Part shown: positions 1 to 9,000 of the stretch, one piece after another
Position numbering within the stretch: position 1 is the stretch's first letter
How the letters are laid out: each line of letters starts with the position of its first letter
NCBI GenBank assembly: GCA_026770585.1
Contig: MU646930.1
Location: 263,191 to 278,031 of the forward strand
Reading direction: 5' to 3'
From: Baffinella frigidus
Taxonomy: Eukaryota > Cryptophyceae > Cryptomonadales > Baffinellaceae
DNA length: 14,841 bases
The notes under the pieces: model-generated
What the model saw: the letters and a program-made list of their open reading frames with translations, nothing else
Databases searched by the model: none
What the model was told of the DNA's origin: nothing
Program-made: the position numbers and the translations under genes

Positions 1-70
1 GGGATGGGTGGTGGGCGAGGACCTTCTTGGAGTGGACGCCCAGGAGGATCCCCGCAGAGGAAGACACCAC
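1..70 (-). CDS. EMC1: EMC1 exon 17 (cut by window edge)
   Basis: At least 70 nt, GGGCAG|GTG acceptor, phase 0. VVSSSAGILLGVHSKKVLAH corresponds to [21 protein letters not shown], the next PQQ-like blade. The exon may continue past the left edge. Confidence 0.82.
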   Translation of the reverse strand, partial: MVSSSAGILLGVHSKKVLAHHPS

Positions 71-3000
71 CTGCCCCACACCGACATTTGTTAAAATCAG
101 AAATTTATTGAAATCAGAAATGGCTCCAAGCTCCGTACTAGTTTCCCTGATATTCGAGGCGCATGACCTGTCCAGTGATCCTGCGGTGGTTACAGACCGG
201 AGATTTCGGGCTGTTGGACGAATGATATGTTTCTCTGGATTTCGTGTGGAGGTTGGAGGGAGTCGAGAACCGAGGTCATAGCAAAGCCGAAGCGGACGCC
301 CTCGAACCAGTATTCGGAATCTGGGCTATTTCAGGAAAAATCTGTGTTTTTGTCTGGATTTCGTGATGGTTGGAGGGGGTTGAGGAACCGAAATCTTGGC
401 AAAGACAAAGCGGTCGCGAGCAACATGCGCCCGTCGTGTCCCACGCAGCCCAGTATTCCCAACCAAGTATTCGAAATTTAGGCTAATTTTAGGGAATATC
501 TGAGTTTTTCTGGATTTTAAGGAAATATCTGTTTTTTTTCGTGAATGTTGGGAGGGGGTTGAGAACCGAGATCTTAGCGAAGCCGAAGCGGTCGCCCTCC
601 ATGTCGTGCGCGAGTGACACGCCCGTCGTGTCCCACCCGGCGCGCGCGGTCCCCTGCGAGCGGTTGCACACACGTTCAGTCATTCAGTTGCATCTTTGGA
701 CATCCCACTCGAGGCTGGAAGGCGCAGTATATCAAATGTGGGGTTGTAAACCTTTGTGCCAGTCACGGGCGGGCTTGGTCACGTTACTGCTCGATATGGT
801 CACGGTACTGCTCGATGTCGAGCAGTAACGTGACAAAATGCGACTATTTGTGTGAAAATTACTACACACCGCCCCCCTTGTAAAGGAACCCCGGGTTTAA
901 AATGGTCACATTTCCAGCCTCGAGTGCTCAACGCGTGTAAATCGTTGATGTGAATCTCCAAAAAAACAAGTGTTTTTTCGTCTCCAAAAAACAATCCCCA
1001 AACATGCTCGCTCAGTTTCGATCTTCAAACATGCTCGCTCAGTTTCTCCACCCTTACCGTGGAGGTGCCGGCGGCGGCGGCCATCGGGTTGGCACCGAAC
1101 GCCACACGGTCCGACACGTCTCGGAAATCCATAGGCAGAGGGCTGTAATTGTAACATTCAGTATTGCTGGTACACATAACCTCGAAGCCTCGGAACCTCG
1201 ACACTTGGCGCAATGACTGACGCTGCCACGGTATAGCAACGCCATATTTGTGTAACAGAGTAACGTCCAAACACATCCACCGCTAGCGTGAGGGTTTTGG
1301 ATGAATGGCTACCGTGGAGGTTCCGGCGGCGGCGGCCATGGGGTTGGCAGCAGAGACCACAAGGTCCGAGACGTCTCGGCCTCAGTCTATTCGGGCTCAC
1401 CAATCTGGTGATCCCGGGCTCTCTCCCGCTCCAAAGTCGACGGATATGCACCGCAAACCCCGCATGTCAACTCACGAATAGTCCGCGGGGGATAGAGATA
1501 GAGGAGTACCGTGGAGGTGCCGGCGGCGGCGGCCATCGGGTTGGCAGCAAAGGCGACAAGGTCCGAGTGAAAATCCTTGGTGTGGATCTCCAAACAAAAA
1601 GTGATTTGAATCTCCAAAACGAAATTTGATGCGAATCTCCTAATATGCTCGCTCCGGTGCATCCACCCGTACCGTGGAGGTGCCGGCGGCGGCGGCCATC
1701 GGGTTGGCAGCGAACGCCACAAGGTCCGACACGTCCGCCGTCATCCGGCTCACGAGCTTCACGATGGGGTTCCCGCCCTGGAAAGAAAGCAGTGTTAAGT
1801 TGACCAATTTGTACCAGAAACTCAGAATGTTGACTTAAGCATAGTCCGTCATCCGGCTCACGAGCTTCACGATGGGGTTCCCGCCCTGCGGAGGATTAAG
1901 TTGACGAATTTGTACCAGGAAACCAGAATGTTGACTTACGCATAGTCCGTCAATGCGGCCCACCAGCTTCACGATTGGGTTCCCGCCCTGGTACACAAAG
2001 CCGGGATTAGGTTTTATGCCGGAGTTGGGACGGGCACCCGCCGTTAGGGTGTAGGGTGTAGGGTGTAGGGTGTAGGGTGTAGGGTGTAGGGTTGAGGGTC
2101 ACAGAAGGTCTACAGGTTCCTATCGACAATGTCCGAGACGTCCGCCGTCGTTCGCGAGACCAGCGTCACGATCGGGTGACCGCCCTGGGGGGGGAGCAGG
2201 GTGTCATGAATTGTTTTCCCCAAACGCAGGCCCGCTACACGCCAGGAGGCACACGGTGAAACGAGAAGAAAGGGCGCTGGCACCTTGTGGGAGTCGTCCA
2301 TGAGCTCGTCGTGCGCGGGCGCCGGCACGGGTAGGTCCACCTGCGCGAGTGAGGAGGTGAGCGCGGCAGGGCTGGGTTGGCGGTGCGAGTGCATGCACGC
2401 GCGCCCACTTGCTGCGGTGACTTGTCAGGGCGGGCGCACGATCAAATGGAAATCCTCGTCGGGGTCGTGGGATGGAGGCTCGAGGGAGGGAGGACCCCGT
2501 TACGTGATGCCCAAAAGCGGGCCTATCCGGCAAGGGGCAGGAGACGGACCATGCGTGCGTGGGTGACGTAAGCGAGGGCCTCGCTGCGCGCCCAGGCAAC
2601 CTTGTCCTGCTGGAAGAACACCAGCTCGCACCCCTCCGTTGACACCAGAACCTGGTGTAGGGGATAGGTCTTAGGGTTGGTTGCCCGCATTCCACATGAA
2701 TCGATTTGATCAAAATCTTCTTGGTATTTATTGATTTTCATAATAAAAAAAGGGGGTGTTTTGGCTGAGGGGCTCTATCAGAGTCCCATGCATGACGTTT
2801 GCATACGCAGGACAGGTTGAACTACCAGGACGGTAGCGAAACCGGGCCGGGTGAACACAGCGGAGCACGTCCGGAGAAGGATTTAGTGAACTCGAAGTGG
2901 TGCCAGCTTGTGCACGCACGGTGCAGTTTCCAACGGGGCCGCACGGCCAAACCCCATCCAAATCCTCGAGATAGGGCAGCGTTGTACACGGCGGGGCAAG

Positions 3001-6000
3001 CCCGGTGGAGGATTCAGTGCCAGAGGAGAATTCTGTGCCAGAGGAGAATTCTGTGCCAGAGAAGAATTATGTGCTGCGCACCGAACAACGTATATACGTG
3101 TATACACCGGAGCGCAGCGCTGAACTAAGCCTTGGTGGCTAAACCCTGGCACCGAAATGGCAGAGTGTGTGCGGCGCGTGAACGCACGGTGCAGTTTCCA
3201 ACAGGGGCCGCGAACGAGGCCGCACGGCCAAACCCCATCCAAATCGTCAAAGTACGGCAGCGCGGGCTTTACAGTCAACCCCCATCCAAATCCTCAAGAT
3301 ACGTCAGCGCGGGCTGCACAGCCAACCCCCATCCAAATCCCCAAAAGAGGGCAGAGAGCGGGCCGCACCCGCAGCCCCACGGAGCCGTCCTTCCTGGCGT
3401 ATACGCTCGCCCACGCCTGGTTTAGGGGTTAGGGGTTAGGGGTTAGGGTTTGGGGTTTAGGGTTGAAGGTTTAGGGTTCGGGGTTCAGGGTTTGAGTTGA
3501 TGGTGTAGGATTTAGGGTTGAGGGTTGAGGGTTCAGGGTTCAGGGTTTAGGGTTTAGGGTTTAGGGTTTAGGGTTTAGGGTTTAGGGTTTAGGGTTTAGG
3601 GATTTGGGTTTGGGTTTAGGGTGCTGGGTTTGGGGTGTAGGGTTTAGCGCCTGCTCGACAGCCCCGAGAGACGCCTCGTCGACGCCGCCGACGGAGAAGG
3701 AGGCGGGGCCCGAGACGTCCCCGCCACCCACAGTCACCTGCCAGGTGAACAAACCATCGGTTCGTTTATTTCGTATATAACGTGTATCACAACGTGTATA
3801 TATAAACAAACCGATTTCGTGTATAACGTGTATCACAGCGTGTATATACCTCGCGGGTATATTCCCGCCCCCGACCGTCATCAGCCACACCGTCGTTTTG
3901 ATCAGATGGTGTGGACATGTTTGGTGCCAAGTTGCTGGGACCGCTAGGTATATTTAACTAGACGCCTCGTCGACGCCGTCGACTGAGAAGGAGGCGGGCC
4001 CCGAGACGTCCCCACCACCTACAGTCACCTGCCGCACAATGTGATTGTTCACAACGTATATACGTATATATATGTGTATATACGTATATATATGACTGCG
4101 TATATACGTATATATATATGCCTAAAGAAACCGTAAACTGAGAAGGAGGCGGGCCCCGAGACGCCCCCGCCCCCGCCCGTTACCTGTCACGCCGTCGGTG
4201 TGTTTACAACGTGTATAACATATTTCACAACGTATACACTAGAGGGTGCACAGTCAGGACGCACAGTCAAGAGTCTGGGGTGCGGGCGTCTTTTTTTTGG
4301 CAGCGTATTAAAAATAAAATAAAAACAATGGCTACTGTCACCGTCTGACACTAGTGACACCCCCGGAGGCTAGTGACACCGTCTGACGCAATGATGCACC
4401 CAGCACTATCGACCCTCCCACGAGACGACCGTCCTCTCCACTCAAGTCCTTCCTTGCTCTCAACCGCAGTCTGCCACTGTACCGAAGCGGGCTCGACTTG
4501 AGGCTACAGAAGTACCTCGCTCATAAGAAACCTGTCCCCCCCCTAGGACCACCATAGGACCCTAGGCATGGGCCTACTGCAGGGTCCTGGGGGGGGGCGG
4601 TTTCTTATGAGCGAGGTACCCCTGTAATAGACTTTTGAAGCACTACTTTGAGACAGCCATACGGTTCGCCTACAGCTAAGGCCTTCAGGTGTGCCAAGTG
4701 GGTGTGTGTCGAGAGCTCTGATGTGTGCCACGGCATTTGGCATTCCCGCACGACCGCGGGAACATCCCTCGTGTTCAGGGCAGAGAGAGCGGTCCCAACC
4801 TTGAGGGCAGTCGCCCCCTCCCCCTCTCACTCTCCCTCTCCCTCTCTCCCTCTCCCTCTCCCTCTCCCTCTCCCTCTCCCTCACAAGAATCTGGCATCAG
4901 TGCGGGGTCCCGACCTTGAGGGCAGTAGCGCCCTTGCCGAGTGCCGCGCCGACAGAGGTGCTCACCCCGCCCTTGCCCACGCCGGCCGCCACCGCCCCGC
5001 CCGCGCCCGCGCGCGCGGTCACCTGATTGTGTGGGACGTGACTCAGTGGGAAACGTGGCCGGGACTCAGTTGGGAATACAGGCCGGGACTCAGTTGGCAA
5101 CAGCCGTGTTTGGCCCGCCTGAGCCCGCGCCAGCGCGCGCCGTAATCTGATTGTGTAGGCTGGGACTCAGTGGGGGCCGTACTCGTCTCGGCGTGTGCAG
5201 GCGTGTTTGGTCACGAATAAGAGGCAGGTCCGGCAAAGTGCTCACCGTGTGTGATCTTCCTTCCAGCTATGCGGCCAGCCGCCATGCTGCCCCTCCTCAC
5301 ACCCATCGGAACCCCATCCACACATCGCTCCAGCAGCCAAACTCCACCAGCGCCCTAAACCCTCAACATTAAACCCTAAACCCTGAACCCAGAACCCAGA
5401 ACCCAAAACCTAAACCCTAAACCCGAAGCGCACCTGCGCCTCGCCTCCGGAGTTCCCAACCGGGACATGAACCCTGAACCCAAACCCCCAACCCCTGAAC
5501 CCTGGACCCTAAACCCTGGTCCCTGACCCCCAAACCTAAACCGTAAACCACAAACGCGCCTGCGCCTCGCCACCAGATTTCCCAACCGGAACGCTGACGA
5601 GAGAAACTCGGGTGCCCTAACCCCTGACCCGTGACCCCTAACTCCTCTTCCCGAATCACAGGTGCGCTTCGGGTTTAGGGTTTAGGTTTGGGGTTCAGGG
5701 TTCAGGGTTCAAGGTTTTCACCTGCGCCTCGCCACCGGAGTTCCCAACCGGGACGCTGATGCCGATATGGCCCGCGGAAGTCTCGACGACCACCACGTCG
5801 TCTGCGCCCGACGACCTGTCACGCGCGAGGAGGCGCGTCAGCGTCAGGAAGCTCGTCAGCAAGAAGAAGCTCATCAGGTCCAATATACTACAGTGCCCAC
5901 TCGGCTTACACGTTGTGGTCAAATACCACGTCGTCTGCGCCCGAGGACCTGTCACGCGAGAGGAGGCGCGTCAGAGAGAGGAAGCTCATCAGCGAGACGA

Positions 6001-9000
6001 AGCTCGTCTGCTCAAATATGGCATAGTGCACACTCGGCTTACACCTGATCAAATACCACGTCTTCTGCGCCCGAGGCCCTGTCGCGCGAGAGGAGGCGCG
6101 TCAGTTGACTGCGTCGTTCCAATCGTCTTACACCTTCTGGTTCAAATATTCCTTATTGCGCATATACGTATTGCGCATTGAGGCTCCAACGAGCGAAAGG
6201 CGCCAATGCAGGGGCATGTGTGTCGTGCGAGAGGACATCACAGCGGCTCAAAGTGGGGTCCCGAAATTCCCCGTGGCAAATCCCCCCGTGGCGTAGCAAC
6301 GACGCTGGCGTTTGCAGGTGGTGGACAGGGCTGGTTCTTAAAAAAGACGCAGTTGGTCGCTTGTTACATAGCCAATGGAAAGACCCATGTGGCGTGCGAG
6401 AGGTGATCGCCCTGCCCTGGCTTGCAGGTGGTAGGCAGGGCTAATTCTGAAAATGGGCAGGTGGTCTCTGTTTGAATACTTCAGATCAAGTAGAGTCAAA
6501 TGTGAGTGAGCCGGGTGGCATGATTAGTTGGATGGGTTCCGTCATAAGGTCCTAAGACTATTGGATCACTCAACGTACGGCTCGAGAGAAATAAAGAAGA
6601 AACGAGATGGGGTTTGGCACCGGATGCCAAGAGCAGTTGCCCCGTTGAGAGCAGAGGAGATGCCGAACGAGACTGAGCGCCGCGACGCAAGCTCCCAGAC
6701 CATAACCTGCCGGACCACGTTCCACGAATCAATACACGCTGTATCTTTGTGTGCAGAGACGTTTGCTAGCAAAGCCAATGCCCAATCCGTCCCCGCCCAC
6801 AGGGCAAACAACACTGCCGGACTCGCCAATAGCACACCCCGTCAACCCCTCCCTCTCGACCCCGGCAACGATCCAACACGAAAAACGAAACCCTCACCGC
6901 TGCCCCTCAGCCAAAACCCTAAACCCTAACTCCTCACCCCTAAAGCTGCAACCCTATATCCTAAACAGCAAATCCTAAATCCTAAACCCCAAACCCTCAC
7001 CTTGCCGCCCGCAGCGTCAAGACACGCAAGCCGCTCCAACCCAAGCAGCACGCTCGCCGCACACGTCTGCCCGCCGGCCCCATCCAACGCCCCCCCGCCG
7101 CGCTTGGTGCCCGCGGACGCCGAGAGCTCGACCACGTGCGCGGCGCCTGGGGAAGTGTAGGGTTTAAGGTTGAGGGTTGAGGGTTGAGGATTTGGGGTTT
7201 GGGGTTCGGGGTTCAGGGTTGGTGGTTTAGGGGTTTAGGGTTTAGGGTTTAGGGTTTGGGGTTAGGGGTTAGGGTTTAGGGTTTGGGGTTTCAGGATCAG
7301 ATTTTAGGGTTTAGGGTTAGGGGGTTAGGGTTTGGGGTGTAGGCGCCTGGGGCAGTCGCGACGATGAAGAGCGCGCCTTTGCCGTTCTCGGCCACCTGCT
7401 TGGTGCTCGACCGTCACTGTCGTCTTCGTGGAAAACAGAAACACTATCTGTCTCTTGTTTAGTACTCTCGATCCGGGGGATGCGTGATCGAAGCGTCACC
7501 GCCATGAACGTTGTTCGGGCCCCGTGTATACAAAGAGATAGAGAGCCAGCCAGAGAGAGACAGACAGACAGAGAGAGACAGAGAGAGACAGAGAGAGACA
7601 GAGAGAGACATAGAGAGAGAGAGAAAGAGAGAGAGAAGGAGAGAGCGAGCGAGAGGCGAAATAGAGTGCAGAAAACGCGTTGGAGGTGGGGTCCTTGGAG
7701 GCGGGGTCGCCAGTCCCAGTCCCAGTCCCGGTCGTGTCGGCAGGAGCACACGGTCTGCTGCATGTCCATGAAAAGGCACCACCGCAACGCGCGCGCGGTC
7801 CGTGCGCGTTGGCGCTAGGGTTGAGAGGTTGGGGTTGAGACGTCCGCATCCCCACTGGTGGCCAACGCTCCTCGGTGGCACCCAACACGTGGGGGTTTAG
7901 GGTTTAGGGTCTTGGGGTTAGGGTTTAGGGTTCAAGGTTTGGGGTCTAGGGTTTGCGGTGTGTGGTTTAGGGTTTATGGTTGAGGGTTGAGGGTTGAGGA
8001 TATACGTGGGTGAGCGTGGCGCCGCGAACGTCGCTGGTCCATTTCCAGAGAGACTTCCCCGAGTCCCCAGAGCGCATCTGTACCATGTTGTCCTGTTCGA
8101 GTGTTTAGGGGTTAGGGATGAGGGATGAGGGATGAGGGATGAGGGTGGAGGGTTTAGGGTTTAGGGTTTGGGGTTTAGGGTTTAGGGTTTAGCGTGTGGG
8201 GTTTAGGGCATGCGCCGCGGCGATGCCGGATTCGTGGGGGTACGTGACTGCGGCGTTTGCGAAGAGAAAGAGGCTCCAATTCCTGGTGTAAAAATCTCTG
8301 GACACGACCAGGGCTGGAAAACTATATGGCCAGGCCGTAGTTGTGTAGTCCATGCATCTATTTTAACTTTTTTTTCTGGTATAAAAACGCTTGGAGTCCG
8401 TTTCTCTTCGTGAAGGTCTCGACAACTAAGAAAGAGGTCTGCTCTGTCCAAATTAACGCATGAGTGGGGGTTGCCTACAGAAAAATTCCCACGACTGTCG
8501 AATGTGTGTAGCATTATCCGGTACTACCCCTGTACGGTTTAGTCTGCGTCCCATCAAAAAAAAGGATTAGTCAATGGTAGGGGTGGTTGTGCGCACCGCG
8601 ATGAGCGCAACGTCCTCCATCTGGTCCCCATCGACGTCAGCGACGACGCGCACTTTGATGTCATCGCGCGCCGCGTTGCGCGTCGCGAGCGGCGTGGCAA
8701 CGGCCGCGCCCACCTGCCGTTTTTTATAGCAAGTCAGGACACACACTACGAACGAGAAGCACGCTCGCCCGATATCGAGGGCGGGTTTTTTATTTTGTCG
8801 CCTCTTCTCCCGCCCGGTCGGGATTTAATACCGCCAAGCATTTAATATAAATGCTCCGGAGTTCCCTGCATCAACGAAATTTGCTACACAAGCGAAATCA
8901 GTCACGTCAAGCCCGACAACGCGCACTTTGATGTCATCGCGCGCCGCGTTGCGCGTCGCGGGCGGCGTAGCAACGGCCGCGTCCACCTGCCGTGTGGTAT

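Larger units (their letters stand above)
1844..2190 (-). repeat. Copies of the exon 15 5' junction in intron 14
   Basis: A unit of about 100 bp carrying the acceptor and the first codons of exon 15 (GGNPIVKLV) is repeated at 1844-1944 and 1945-1995. A more diverged segment at 2130-2190 reads GGHPIVTLVSRTTADVSD. All lie upstream of the full exon, with AGAATGTTGACTTA blocks between the units. Confidence 0.78.

Noticed and set aside
3961-4033. A second functional exon 11
   Set aside because: It keeps the acceptor and frame at first but reaches an in-frame TAG and has no donor.
4543-4884. Minus-strand ORF with an Arg/Glu repeat, and nearby frames considered as the missing EMC1 exon
   Set aside because: The Arg/Glu run is the CCCTCT microsatellite, the ORF includes the MITE, and no stretch aligns with EMC1.
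7317-7888. Overlapping open frames of 86-156 codons on both strands
   Set aside because: They are read through the GAGA microsatellite and GC-rich intron sequence, giving Ser/Leu or Arg/Glu low complexity in several frames at once.
2045-8209. A true chromosome end within the window
   Set aside because: Arrays occur in both orientations inside a continuous gene and are degenerate, so they are interstitial.
8203-8514. 103-codon minus-strand frame and a SLFLFANA reading inside intron 5
   Set aside because: Exon 5 joins exon 6 in phase 0 with an ungapped EMC1 match, so nothing is needed between them, and no suitable donor follows.
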